A DNA stretch of 64,000 nt from Maratus speciosus (GCA_963932465.1 OZ010787.1:35344087-35408086); one strand, 5' to 3'; shown: positions 32,799 through 44,596, numbered from the stretch's first letter. Notes: generated by a model not told the origin, from the sequence alone. Numbers and translations are program-made.

Positions 32799-34002
32799 AG
32801 AAATTTTAAATGTGATAAATTTATGTTAAATTGCTTGCAAATTAGCAATGTTCACTTCATTTTTCCTTGCAGCTAGATCTCTAGGGGTTTTTTTTCATTA
32901 TTTATTTTCTAAAAAGTGTGTTAATGAGATTGTTTAAATAATAGCAATAGTTTAAATATTTTTGTGAAAAACATTTCTGAAACAAAAATATGTCAATGTC
33001 ATTTCGTTTCAAATTTTACTTAAATATTTCTAGATTTCTGATAAAAAATTGTATGACGCATAAATTGAATTGTCTGCATTTTTTTTTTTTTCAATTTACA
33101 TAACAATGTATCAAACCTCCCTTGCTACTGTATCAATCCTCCCCAGTAATGGGCAGATTTGATACAGTAGTAACCATTCAAAATAATTGGGATATATTTT
33201 TTGAATGACTATTTTTTAAATTCACAATATTTTTAATAAATGAATAAAAGGTCACTTTATAAGAAAACACGAAAAATTTGTTCAAAAATAGCTTTCTAAG
33301 GGTTGTAAAAAATTAGTAAATAAAAAGTGTATCATACCTCCCTTACCTCCCCTACTTACTTTTAATACTTTACTCTTTTTTTTTTTTTTTTTACTACTTG
33401 CCATTTAAATTTTGCAAACTAGATAAAATTAAATCTTTTTTTTTTTTTTTTTTAAATAGAGAAATACAACTGTTAAAATATTATTGTTTGTGTTTAATAA
33501 AGTTATTTAAAAATTGATAAGTAATTGCACATTTATTTTTTAATATAACTGCAAACACTTGCTCTTTGTTATCCCCTTACTTGTTTCGCTATGTTTTATT
33601 CAATCTAAGTATAAGTATAATACAGTCTTCAGCAAAAGTTTAGACACTGATGATATTTACGCTTTAAATGAAAAATATGAACTCTTGAGTAATAAAAATC
33701 GCTAGACTTGTTTTTAAATGTATTTTAAAATTTTTAGGACGAAAATTATGGTTTTAATATAGGATAATATTTAATTTAGCCGAAAAAAATTAATTTTGCA
33801 TATTGCAAAAGTTTAGACACTTTCTTGAATTTTGGCAACTGTTCAAGGATGGTTGGCTGGTTGTATGAGGTTGTATGGTGCAAAATCCCTTAAGGAATAT
33901 GCTACGCCAACAATTGTTCACGGAAAATTGCAAATTTTAAATTTATGACGTCATATGCATGGAATATTTAAGTGCACCTCGCTACAGTATTGGTTAGTGA
34001 AG

Positions 34003-34990
34003 GTGCCGCGAGCTAGAAAGATTCGTTATTCGAAGTAATTGAATTATGGAAGCTGAAATCGAAAGGGAAAAGTATTGCCGAAATTTTCAACCCTTTGAAT
34101 CGTTCAACGAAATCTGTGTATCGAGTATTATCTAAGGGTAATTCCTACGATGCAAAATATAGAACTGGTAGGCCTCGTGTTATCAGAAAACGAGATGAGA
34201 GAAGGATCAATAAACTGGCATCTACACAAATGATGAGTGCTAGTCAGAGTAAAAGTGAGTGAGGACTTTCTGTGTCAACGGAACGGAAGGAGTAGGCGAA
34301 TTAAGGAAAGAGTTTACATAATAAATTAGTTTACATAAAAATGAAAAAACATCCAGCTTTGAAATACTTCCAAAAATTGATGAGAATGCAGTGGCCTTGC
34401 AAACATATGTCATATGGACCCCAGTGGTGTAGTGTGAAATTCACTGACGAAAAAATGTGAAATTTGTATGGCCTAGATGGGTGGATATGCTATTGGCACT
34501 ACTTGCATAAAGGGTTTCGGACTTTCTTTAGCCGACAACAATGTAGTGACTCTACATAATGGTCTGCGCCTCATTTTGCTTTAATGATCAACTATCTCTG
34601 GAGTTCCTAAATGATCGCTGAACAGCGCAAGACTACATACATACATTGGAGAAAAATTTTGAGCAATTTGGTGATTTTTTAGCTGGTCCAAAGTATGTAT
34701 TTCAGCAAGATTACATCGTCCATTCATGTTGCACACAATACAAAAACTTGGTTTAACTCTCAAAATATTACTGTTCTCGATTCGCCGGTGTATAGCTCAG
34801 ATCTGAACTCCGATCGAAAACCATTGTGGTATTATGTTTCGTAAGGTTTACGCAAATTTTAGAACTTCGAGCTGCTGTTGAACGTGCTTGGTACGAAATA
34901 GACCCCCAAGTGATGCAAGATTTAGCTTCATTAATGGAAAGTCGAATTTTTGAACTAATTGCAAACAATAGGGGTGCAATTAGACTGTAA
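34003..34990 (+). pseudogene. Tc3/Tc1-like transposase, full-length but frameshifted
   Basis: The start is GTG where related genes have ATG (following residues PRARKIRYSK). The helix-turn-helix part reads ELWKLKSKGKSIAEI and STKSVYRVLSKGNS, then TGRPRVIRKRDERRI. The catalytic part has KFTDEKMWNLYGLDGW (first Asp kept) and YVFQQDYIVHS (second Asp kept). SSDLNS is followed, one base out of frame, by PIEN at about 34811, so the third acidic residue (Glu) is present but shifted. The C-terminus (DPQVMQDLASLMESRIFEL) is intact up to TAA at 34988-34990. Several frameshifts and stops separate these parts, so no active protein is made. Confidence 0.88.
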
Positions 34991-35090
34991 TTTATGATTA
35001 TTTTTCAGTAAATATATAGATTGTCTATATTTTTGCCACAATGTTATTTTATTTATTTATTTATTTATTTATTTATTTTTGGTCGTTATA

Positions 35091-36453
35091 TACACTATAT
35101 GGCCAAAGGTGACCGGTCACTTGCGATTTTAGACGTTTTGTTAAATATCTAGAAAAATATATAAGGAATTAACCTGAAACTGCAGGTGTGTAAACAGTAT
35201 AGTATAGGTTTCATATTTTCGCCAAGATCTTTTCCAGAAACCCCATAGGGGACCGTCAACAAGTTGAAGAATAACGAATATCTTTTGGATAATCCTGTAA
35301 AAACTAATGTAGCAAAAGCGTTCAAACTCGATATTATTAATAAGTGGCTTATTGTAATATACTGTGTTCATTTTTATGGGGATAGCATGTATACTCATAG
35401 AGAAATTAAGGTTTTTATAAAAAAAGTCCCAAATTTCACCAAGTTTTTTGCTTATAATTTGCAGAGTTCTTAATATAAAAAAAAGTTCTTTTCAGAAAAT
35501 ATGACATACAACATTTTACATAACACCAAAATGTTTCACTGCGCATGCGCAAATACAATCAAAATATAATGTGCATAATGTATTAGCTAAGTATATAGAG
35601 CAACTTTTGTGAAAGTCTCAAAATCATAGCTTGAAAATTCTGAAAATTATCGTCGATAGAATAAGCTCTAAATCCGTTATTCTCAAAAATATGAGGGGGT
35701 TGTATCAAATATCTGTTGATTAGTGCCAAGATAGCGTACACAATATTGCATGTACTACTATATTTGCATACAACCCTTCATCTTTTTGCTTCCTTTTGGG
35801 AACAACGGATTTTGAGCTTATTCTGTCGACGATAATTTTCAAAATTTTCAAGCTATGATTTTGAGACTTTCACAAAAGTTGCTCTATATACTTAGCTAAT
35901 ACATTATGCACATTATATTTTGATTGTATTTGCGCATGCGCAGTGAAACATTTTTTAGTAAACCTGTTCATTTTTCATCCAATTCTTATTATTTTATATG
36001 CTGATTGCAGAGTATTGTGTACAATGTTGTTTGTGATATTTTCTGAAAAAAAGTTTTTTTTTTTTTTTATGTTAAGAACACTGCAAATGAGAAGCAGAAA
36101 AATTGGCAAAATTTGGTTCTGTTTTTATAAAAACCTTAATTTTTCTACGAGTATACATGCTATCCTGATAAAAATGAACACAGTATATTACAATAAGCCT
36201 TATATTAATAATCTCGAGTTTGAACGCTTTTGCTACATTAGTTTTTACAGGGTTAGCCAAAAGATATTCGTCTTTTTCAATTTGTTGACGGTCCCCTATG
36301 GAGTTTCGGGAAAAAATATTCGCGGAAATATATGACCTATATTATACTGTTTGCACACTTGCAATTTCAGGTTAATTTCTCATGTATTTTTCTAGATATT
36401 TAACAAAACGTCTAAAATCGCAAGTGACCGCTCACCTTTGGCCATATAGTGTA
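35091..36453. mobile_element. Near-perfect 1.36-kb palindromic (foldback) TA-target element
   Basis: CACTATATGGCCAAAGGTGA (from 35093) is matched by its complement ending at 36451, with TA on both outsides. Pairing continues inward for about 620 bp per arm, through GCGCATGCGC and ACCGTCAAC blocks, leaving a loop of only about 40 bp around 35716-35756. Short indels separate the arms. Termini of the CACTATATGGCCAAA kind are common in Tc1/mariner-type MITEs. Open frames on either arm mirror one another and are not genes. It is inserted just 3' of the Tc3-like transposase. Confidence 0.9.
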
Positions 36454-36624
36454 TTATGTAAAGAGTAAAATGGAAAATTTATTGTTTTTGAATAAAAGAT
36501 AAGTCACAAGTTATATATGGAAGTTGAGTTATAACAATTCGTTCAGTACAGAAGGAAAATGGACCATTGTCTAAACTTTTGCTGCGGACTGTAATAAGAA
36601 AATATAAAATTTTATATACCATAT

Positions 36625-37442
36625 TCTTCTAATATTATAAATGTCAATGTGTGTCCGAATGTTTGAATGAAGTCAACATCAAAACGGATGAATGAATGTC
36701 TTTGTATCTTTGTATATAGATAGATTATAGCCCTGAAAAGAACATAGGTTAATTTTTACTTATTTTATTCAAATATTTTTATTAATATTTCAGTATTTCG
36801 TTATTTTCATAGTGAACTCAATTGACATTTTTTCTTTTAACATTTAATTATATCTTTTACATTGCCAAAAAATAGAAATCCGCAATAATAACAACGCCAC
36901 CAAAAATGAATTTTAAATTAACTACTAATTTTAAATTAAAGACTCCGTGGGAGACTTTCTAAGGGAACCTAACCCGTATTTACGCATGAAAATCCATGGT
37001 TCGAAGAAAACCACGAAAACTCCGAACGATTAGGCCGACGGGCACGATTGAGTTCGAACCCAGCACCTCCCGTCTACCAGCTTCGAGAGCAGAACCTCTC
37101 GGCCATTGGTGGGGGCAGCTCCAGCGGGTATCACGATAATTCTCTTACTTCATACACTATTAATTATAGATTATTTAATTGCGCTTAATTATTGCATTTT
37201 TTTAAAAAAATAAAGACAAGAATTTTATCACAAACATCAACAACACTTTTTATTCTATTTATTCCCTTATTCCAAAGATATAGTTTTATCGTCTGCTGTC
37301 ATTGTAACATTATACATTAAATTTCATTAAGAAAAATACGCAGTAGTAGGAAAATATCTTACTAAGTCGAATATTTATTTTTAATTATGGTTTTAGAAAT
37401 AAATTCATGAACTCCCGTGCGTAGAACGGGTTAAACAGCTAG
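36625..37442 (+). mobile_element. Short non-autonomous Helitron
   Basis: The left end TCTTCTAATATTATAAATG (36625) resembles the TC...ACTAATATTATAAA starts of many arthropod Helitrons. The right end has a hairpin CCCGT-gcgtag-ACGGG (about 37414-37431), then TTAAACAG, then CTAG (37439-37442) followed by T, the classic Helitron 3' terminus. No target duplication is expected. A SINE lies inside (36942-37117). No Rep or helicase sequence is present. Confidence 0.68.
36942..37117 (-). mobile_element. tRNA-derived SINE, copy 2, tail-less
   Basis: Shares long stretches with copy 1, including the A box (TGGCCGAGAGG) and the B-box region, which here reads GAGTTCGAACCC on the plus strand. It lacks the AACCC tail and the distal body. 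No target duplication was found, so it is truncated. It is nested in the Helitron. Confidence 0.85.
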
Positions 37443-37452
37443 TATATATAAG

Positions 37453-37570
37453 CTTCTCTTGATAACCCAGTATTAACTTAGGGGTATACCAAATCTCATA
37501 CATTGTACTTGCTCTGTAGTTCCCATGACTCCAATGTTTCGTTAACAGCAGTAACTATTGCCTCACCAAT
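37453..37570 (-). pseudogene. Fragment 1 of a transposon-associated protein domain
   Basis: The minus strand encodes GEAIVTAVNETLESWELQSK, a diverged version of the 38617-38753 segment. It lies next to AAGCTTCTCTTGATAACCC, also repeated at 37638. Stops follow immediately. Confidence 0.5.
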
Positions 37571-37601
37571 CTAAGTACAATAAGAATAATAAGAAAATAT
37601 C

Positions 37602-37637
<36 letters not shown>

Positions 37638-37641
<4 letters not shown>

Positions 37642-37790
37642 CTTCTCTTGATAACCCGGTATTAACAAAGGTTATACCAAATCTCATACATTTTACTTGC
37701 TCTGTAGTCCCCACGTCTCCAATGTTTCGTTAACAGCAGAAGCTATTGAAGTTTTGGAACAATATGTAACTGGCCAATACCTTTACCTTA
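37638..37790 (-). pseudogene. Fragment 2 of the same domain, internally deleted
   Basis: The minus strand carries VPKLQ followed directly by the IASAV...NETLE part, so the GTGE segment is deleted. An (AT)n tract at 37604-37638 lies between fragments 1 and 2. Confidence 0.5.
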
Positions 37791-38272
37791 AACAATATAG
37801 AGTAATACAGTTTTAGATCCTGAAATGTCTTCTAAAATTTTGCCATCTTAGGGAATAGTCAAATGAACGCTTGGCGAACACTCTTTTATTAAGTTTTGGG
37901 CTCTGCTTGCTCGGCTTTTGATATGAATATGGCCATTTAGTACGACGTTTTACGAATATCAAAAAATCAAATTCTATAATTTATAAACATTATCTCATAA
38001 ATTTCTATTCATTTTAGCTATTTAAGATTAAAAAATAAAGGAGAACTATTTTTCAAGGTCTCTACCTTTCACAATGCTGCCAATTTGAGATGAAATAGAG
38101 TGTACACATGAAATACTCCTGTCTGAGTTTGGACAATAGACTGTGTAAATATGTTGTAACTTGAAACAAATGACAGTCTTTACAGCCTAATATCATACCA
38201 TGTCTCAATTTGTCAATGACTATGGATTTGTATTAGTAATTTATAATTAGATTACAAAATATGTCAAATATA

Positions 38273-38306
<34 letters not shown>

Positions 38307-38581
38307 TTTTTTTAAACATCCAAACCTTGGTAGCGACCCTTAAAACATGTTTTAAATTTTGAAATTTCTGTGGAAGTCTTTGTTTTATACATAGAACAAA
38401 ATGTGAGGGCGCCCCATACTAAATTTAAAAGTTAATTTTTTTAAGGACCACCCTAATATACATATATGATGATTCTGTGGATTATTCATAGTTTGTTATT
38501 TTACATACTGGTTTCCTATGTTCATATCTTGTTCAGTTTTAGAATTTTACCAATTTGTTCATATATTTGTGATTTCATCTT

Positions 38582-38616
<35 letters not shown>
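37791..38616. other. Unassigned AT-rich spacer with microsatellites
   Basis: (AT)n at 38268-38290 is followed by poly(T) to about 38313; another (AT)n lies at 38584-38618. No gene was recognised. Confidence 0.4.
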
Positions 38617-38622
<6 letters not shown>

Positions 38623-38753
38623 TTACCCTATATTGTTTCAGGTAAAGTTATTGACCAGTTACTTGTTGTTCCAAAACTTCAATCAGGAACAGGTGAGACA
38701 ATAGCTTCTGCTGTTAGCGAAACATTGAAGTCGTGGGGACTGCAGAGCAAGTA
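38617..38753 (+). pseudogene. Fragment 3 of the transposon-associated domain, best preserved
   Basis: The frame reads RLPYIVSGKVIDQLLVVPKL, then QSGTGETIASAVSETLKSWG and LQSK before a stop. It resembles a segment (RLPVLVSG...LLGVPKL.SGTG...A..V...L..WGL) that I associate with widespread transposon-derived proteins of arthropods, but I cannot name the family. It begins right after an (AT)n tract. AGCAAGTAAAAT at its end could be a splice donor, in which case this would be an exon remnant. Confidence 0.45.
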
Positions 38754-38790
38754 AAATATATGAGTTTTGATATAACCTTTGGTTTATAAG

Positions 38791-38837
<47 letters not shown>

Positions 38838-39477
38838 ATAGGGTGTATAACAATTAGTTAAGCAAAAGGAATTATTTATTGAATGGAATTGACAGGAAAA
38901 AAATTAAAGTACATATTGTTGTAAGATAGAGAAATAGTTCAAGTTTACCATTATCACTAAAGTTCGATGTTACTTCCACAGCAGAATGAGTTTCATGAAA
39001 CCAAAGACAGCATTTCGATTTTTCAGCACCGTTGTACGCCTCTATTATCGTAATGCCGAACAAGAATAATTACCGCTCGCTAAGCGATAGCGTCAGTTAT
39101 GATACCTAACATCTATGAATAAGCTTCGGCAAAGGAAAACTAACTGAATTTGGGTGTCACGTGAAAGAATAAAATATTGCAGACATAAAATTGCATTTCA
39201 ATAATCAAAAATGGGGCAAGTTTGAAGTGCCCGAACTGGGCACGAGCGACAATGGTAAAGGATTAAAAGAAATGACCTTTTGGATCTCGTTTTGATTAAT
39301 ACTACCATTTATTTCCTACACAAGTTCATTTGCGGTAGCGAATTATGTATTATTCACATATACACTTTGGCCCAAGGTACTCCACACATTTAGATGTTTT
39401 TCAGATCTGGAATAGCAAAATTCGGAATTATTCGTAAATTGCTACTAAAGGCTTTGACCTCGGATTTTCTACGAGAA
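38754..39477. other. Unassigned spacer with (AT)n/(GT)n
   Basis: (AT)n at 38792-38811 runs into (GT)n to 38838. The rest is unassigned. Confidence 0.4.
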
Positions 39478-39582
39478 AAGAATCATTTAAAAATATTGAA
39501 ATGCAAATGAGAAATTTATAGAAAAGGCTTCTAATAGTTTAACATTAACTTGTTTGGAGTATGCTGTGTGGTGTATCCTTAA
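39478..39582. mobile_element. Right-half relic of the foldback TTAA element
   Basis: GAATCATTTAAAAATATTGA and the following ATGCAAATGAGAAATTTAT match the right arms at 9615-10052 and 49892-50354, ending at TTAA (39579-39582). The left half was not found. Confidence 0.5.
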
Positions 39583-39707
39583 GTAGTGACAATAACGTGT
39601 GTTGCTACAAGGTCTATGAAGGTTAAAATCTTTTCATCAGAAAAAATACTTGTTTTCATTAGATTCCAAAACATTATAGTTTTGGCTTATTTTTGCTCTT
39701 CATTGTA

Positions 39708-39749
<42 letters not shown>

Positions 39750-40829
39750 TAAAATTACTAAAATTTTTCTATGAAACTGGGATACCTAGAACTTTTTATG
39801 TAACGGCAACAAAAATTCATGTAACAGATACACTTTTGAACCGTAAATCAAAAAATGTGTAAGATTACTAAGAATATTTTAGGAAACTGGGATGCCTAGA
39901 ACTTATTATGTAACTGCAACCCGGATTACAGATAAAGTTTAAGTAAGATCACTGTCATTTTAGTACATTCTTTTGTAAAGCTACAGATTTTTGTAGCTTT
40001 ACAAAAACTAGTTTTGTAGATTTACATCTTTTTTTGCACAGTATACAGATAAAATTTTAGTAAGCATACAGATTTCTGTAACTTTAGATCTGTAGAATTA
40101 CAGATTTTTTTCCCTTTACAGTGTTTATGATGTTTTATCATTTGAAGTTTACGTAAATGATCAATTTTTAAAATTTTGCATTGGAATTTTATTGCCAACT
40201 TTCAAGACCATTACACGTGATACTTTGTTACTTAACTGATTTGATTTTCGGGGATTTGAATGATATTTTTCTTTTCTAATGCAAAAGTTTACTTTTATTG
40301 CGAAAAGACGTCTAATTTTTTTTTTTCACCCTGATCATTTATGTTTGCGAATAGTTCCTTGAATTATAAACCATTGTGAACCGCTGTTTAAGAATGTTTA
40401 ATTATTAGCAATTTATCTCTCATATTTGACAGCACCTATGTAATAAAAGATTTTTCAAACTTCATTATCAAATCTTTACCACACAGTAAATAAGAGCTCC
40501 TAATAAATCCAAATGCTCCAAATCGTAATCTCACGATTAAATGCCCACTTAATCAACAATGCATTATTAGATTTTTGCATTAAAAAGACATTATAAATCT
40601 TTTTAAAAATACTTTTGTAATTTCTTTATAATAAGTAGATTAATATTGCTGTAATAAATATAAGAAGATTGTATTTAAAATCTAAAATTAATGCATTTTA
40701 TAGATTTTTTTAAAAACAATTGCTATATTTTAAGTGATATTTGTGATATTTGACACTCATGGAGTTAGATTTGCATATAAATTCGTCTTCTTGGAGAAGC
40801 GTTAAAATTTTAATTGACTTTATATTTTC
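39583..40829. other. Spacer with a 110-bp duplication and a 15-bp-stem hairpin
   Basis: Poly(A) lies at about 39710-39745. Two related segments (AAATTACT..., ATGAAACTGGGATACCTAGA) lie about 110 bp apart at 39746 and 39856. A perfect hairpin with stem TTTTGTAAAGCTACA (39971-39985 with 39992-40006) has a six-base loop. The rest is unassigned. Confidence 0.55.
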
Positions 40830-41040
40830 TTAACCCCTTGAGGGGCACCGGTATATATTATATACCACCTACAATTAATGAAGTTTTACACCAGAAAAAT
40901 TTTATTAAATTTTACTTTTCTAACTTTGGTGGAAAAAAGCCGTAAAATTGCTTTTACTTATTTTGAAATAGCATTTTTCAAAGATTCCGTTGGGAATTCA
41001 GCATTTCACAAACGTAGTTGCTTGCCCCTCAAGGGGTTAA
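40830..41040. mobile_element. TTAA MITE, family 2, intact (211 bp)
   Basis: TTAACCCCTTGAGGGGCA at 40830 and TGCCCCTCAAGGGGTTAA ending at 41040 form a near-perfect inverted pair that includes TTAA. It is the intact counterpart of the MITE split at 26737/30460. The 64-residue plus frame over it is not a gene. Confidence 0.88.
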
Positions 41041-43139
41041 TACATTATTCATATGTATATAACATTTTGTAAATGAATATCATAAATTTAGAATAAAATT
41101 CCAACTGAATATGATTATATCATAATTTTTACTTAAATCTCCAACAAAATAAATAATATAATATTAAGTAATAAAAATTTATTCCGATAGTTATCAAAAA
41201 GACGCTTTTGTTGTGTCTCTGTTTATTGTGGTGTTAATGATACATTATTATCTTGTGAAATTTTGCATTTACAAATTAATAGTGCATTTGAAAAAAGTAG
41301 AATGATATAAATTTTAATAAATAAATAAATAAATAAATACTTCTTCGGTATAATGAATAGGATTTCGATTTAAATGGAAAAGAAACTATAAAAAAAACAT
41401 GGCACTTAAAAAAGAAAACGGAAAGAAAATTATCGGACTTTTACTTTCAAAATATTTAAAATTTTGAAACACAAAAGATAAAACGAAGCACCATACAAAG
41501 GAAGAAAAGACATCCGAATAAAAGATAAGACACACTTCCATTAAGTTTTCATTCAAGTACAATGAAAGAAACATTTGAAGTGTCAAAGAAACTGAAAATA
41601 AATAGTAAATAAACAGTGAATGATAAACTTATCACTGGAAATGAAATATGAAAGCAATGTACGCAGATACTTTTAAAAGATTGTAAAATATTGTTATTTA
41701 AAAAATATATTTCATTTTATAATGCCTGTAGTAAGTGAATGTGTGTTTTAATGCATATAAAAGGCTTGTACAAAAGCATATGAATATTCTCGAGGAATAT
41801 AATGAAATTACTCTGAATTAAATAATTTTTTAACTGTCGTATAGACTTAAATATATGAATATTAAAATGTTTAATCTATTTAGAAATAGTAGATCTATTT
41901 TTCGTTTCAAACGTAATGCTATTCAAGTTCATGTTTGAAGTGAAATTTTAATTGTATAAGATTTAATTTAATGTAATTTAGTTTTTTTTTTTATTTTATA
42001 AAATTCTAATTAAATTCAGGGAATGTGCTTACATTTTAATGAAAAATACTTTTATAAACTCGTTTTCATTTGTTTACACACCGTTTCTTTTGTCATTCAA
42101 AAAATCGCCGCATATAATTATTGAAATAGAGAGTGTGTTCTGATATTACCACAAAAACTGTGCAGATGGAAAATCATAAAAGTTGTCCAAAGAAGCATGC
42201 CTCGACGATGTATAGTTTTCGAGAAAAATGCAAAAGTAAAAGTATAATGTCATAAATTTTCTCTAGTTTGTAATGCTTTACAAACGTTTAAAGTCAAAAT
42301 TGGACACAAAATATATACTTAGATTGCCAAAAATACACTTATATTAATTAAATTAAAAAAAAATATATTTTTTAGCCCTGTAGAAACTGAAGTACAGCAA
42401 TAATTTTCTTCGCCAAATGCATTGTACAGCTGCGCCTCCTGTTGAGTGATCAAAGCTAAAAATTAACCATTCTAGTTTTTCTTAATACGCATGTCATATA
42501 TTAATTTTGATTCAATTCTGGACCATAGATGTTCAGATATCAGGCACATTGTATGAAACATTGTGGCACATAGTCAACATAGCGTCACTTTTAATATGAT
42601 CTATATAATAAAATCTAACTAGCCATCACTTACCAGTACTTTGAATACCAGAATTTTCCATAATAATCTTCGCCTTATTTAATCGCAATAAATAGTGGCA
42701 ATCAATGTCTGTAAATCATTAAACCTACAGTCGCGTAAAAACAGAATTAGGTGTATGATGTTTCATGAAATTCTTTGAATTATTTATTGAGTTACGGTCC
42801 TCACAAATTTGTGCAACACACAGATAGATATTGTTCCAAAAATAGTGAAATCATATTCAGGATATCACAAAACTTGTAAATCCATTAACAACCGGGTCGA
42901 AAATTTTCAGAAATCCAATATTTCTTCTCGTGAATATGAAACAAATGTAAGGGTCGTAAACTGATTTTAAAAATATTTAGGTTCAATTTAATAAAATCTA
43001 AGTTCAGATAACAGAGGAAGTTACAAAGTTCTTTTGTTGCATTTTCTGCGTAATGAGCCTTGGTCAATCCAAAGTGAGATCTAGGGTCAGGTTTTCATTC
43101 ATCCATAGCTGTTATACTGGAACAAAAGATAAAGTTTTA
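41041..43139. other. Unassigned AT-rich region
   Basis: About 2.1 kb with no recognised element or gene. (AAAT)n lies at about 41319-41339. A segment at about 42640-42700 (TTCGCCTTATTTAATCG, preceded by GAATACCAGAA) resembles the hairpin at 50900-50995. Confidence 0.4.
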
Positions 43140-43341
43140 CGATGTTTTGGAATATTTACTACGAGGGCTGTTCAATAAAGAATGATCATATTTTTTATAT
43201 CAACGTATCCTCACTCTTCGTCTAAATTTTGATGAAAAAACGATGTTTTGGAATATTTACTACGAGGGCTGTTCAATCAAGAATGATCATATTTTTTTAT
43301 ATAAACGTATCCTCACTCTTCGTCTAAATTTTAATGATGCT
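43140..43341 (+). repeat. 101-bp tandem duplication spanning a mariner end and its host flank
   Basis: 43140-43240 and 43241-43341 are near-identical: both contain GATGTTTTGGAATATTTACT (host flank) followed by ACGAGGGCTGTTCAAT (terminus). The duplication therefore arose after insertion of the mariner-type element. Confidence 0.85.
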
Positions 43342-44160
43342 TTTCAAAGGGACTCATATTCAATGCAGTACATTTGTCCCACACTTTTTCACACTTCAAA
43401 TACATGCTGGAAACAACTTTTTTAAATAGATCCCTCAAAATCGCCTGTGCAAATTTACCAATGCTTCTAATGATGAAAGAAACACTTTGCACGAAGGTGT
43501 TTCATCATGTTATTGAATTCATCTCTATCTTCCTGTATGTAAGTATCACCTTCAGTACCTCTATCACCTTCAATCTTGATCAAACTTTCATGCGAACCTC
43601 CTGTTGTTTGGGTATGAGAAGTCTCGGAACTCACGGCGCACAAACACCTGTTCACTTTTCAGTTATCAACGTGTGAGTAGTATGAAATTATAACTATAAT
43701 ATTTTTATAAAGTTCTCATATCTAGGGACCTTCTCTGACAATAATAGCGGTATTAACGTAAGCGCAGTTACAGGAACTCCGGGTCTATTTCCCTTTAATG
43801 ATGATTGTATTTCTCTTCTTTAAACATCTCAAACCATCTTCTAATTGTGTTACAGGGAAGAACACAAACTCCATAAGTCTTCTATAGCATACGCACGATT
43901 GGCAATTTCTTCAGGCGAAAGCGAAATTTTCAGCTGGTATGAGCATACTGCTCATTGTGTGTTGCCTCAATTGTTCTCGTAGGCGATACTTAAATTATCT
44001 GAATGGCTGCCGCTGACGTAATACTGGAAATAAATGAAAAAAAAAATACCCGTATTCATGACACATTAAGCTAACAATTCAACATAAAATGTAAATTTGT
44101 GTGCAACAAAGTATGCTAATAAATAAATTGTGATCATTCTTTATTGAACAGTCCTCGTTT
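43160..44160 (-). mobile_element. Mariner-type element, internally deleted
   Basis: TACGAGGGCTGTTCAATAAA at the left is answered by TTTATTGAACAGTCCTCGT at the right end. On the minus strand, near 44000-43790, there is a helix-turn-helix-like stretch (LPCNTIRRWFEMFKEE), and near 43430-43345 a C-terminal-like stretch (SSMYLKCEKVWDKCTALN, PFEKHH). The catalytic middle is missing or unreadable: the element is only about 1 kb, where mariners are about 1.3 kb. The encoded protein is dead. The subfamily is not determined. Confidence 0.65.
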
Positions 44161-44596
44161 AAGAATATTTAAATAAACATCTAGATAAATACATTTTTTA
44201 TTTTTTTTCTCATCCTATTCCCAATGTAGAAGATACTGATTATAATTATTGCAGGTGATAAACCAGATTCAAAATTCAGCTTTAAAAAGTACAAGGCATA
44301 GATTAGTGTTGTGTATTAATCATGTTTTGGTACTCGCATACTTGAAGTCCCTGCCCTTAGAAATATCAAATGTAAAATAAACATAAGGGGCGTATACATT
44401 TAAAAGAAGGTGGGTGAAAAAAAAATTTATATCCTATTCACAATATATATTTTTCTTTTTTTCAAGTATGCAGTTTTCACCAAATATTTTTTTTTCTGTG
44501 TTCACATGTATACAACCTATATAAAATCAGTTCTAGCATAGAAAAATTCATAGTTAGGATAAAATACAGTTACCTGAAAATGCCTTAAAGGTAAAT
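44161..44596. other. Unassigned AT-rich spacer
   Basis: No element was recognised before the first GTAACCTCTGTTAC motif. Confidence 0.35.

Larger units (their letters stand above)
31828..33354. mobile_element. TA-target DNA transposon with GGGGAGG termini and GATACA subterminal repeats
   Basis: TAGGGGAGGTAGGGGAGG at 31828 is answered by ACCTCCCTTACCTCCCCTA ending at 33354, with a TA at each end. Subterminal TTGATACATT/GTATCAAACCTCC motifs repeat at about 31850, 31867, 32207, 32229, 33106, 33128 and 33157, with orientation reversed between the two sides. A transposase C-terminal relic lies at 32293-32540 and a TTAA MITE at 32581-32798. TA targets point to the Tc1/mariner/pogo group, but the superfamily is not proved. 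Confidence 0.72.
33621..36593 (+). mobile_element. Tc3/Tc1-like transposon carrying a nested palindrome
   Basis: TACAGTCTTCAGCAAAAGTT at 33621 is answered by AACTTTTGCTGCGGACTGTA ending at 36593, with TA at both ends. Subtracting the nested element (35091-36453) leaves about 1.6 kb, the usual Tc1-type length. The transposase relic is at 34003-34990. Confidence 0.88.

Noticed and set aside
35141..36335. Paired small proteins on opposite strands
   Set aside because: They are mirror images from the two arms of the palindrome and have no recognisable domain.
41041..43139. Host gene in the largest unassigned gap
   Set aside because: No long frame, no exon-like frame with splice signals and no known motif was found.
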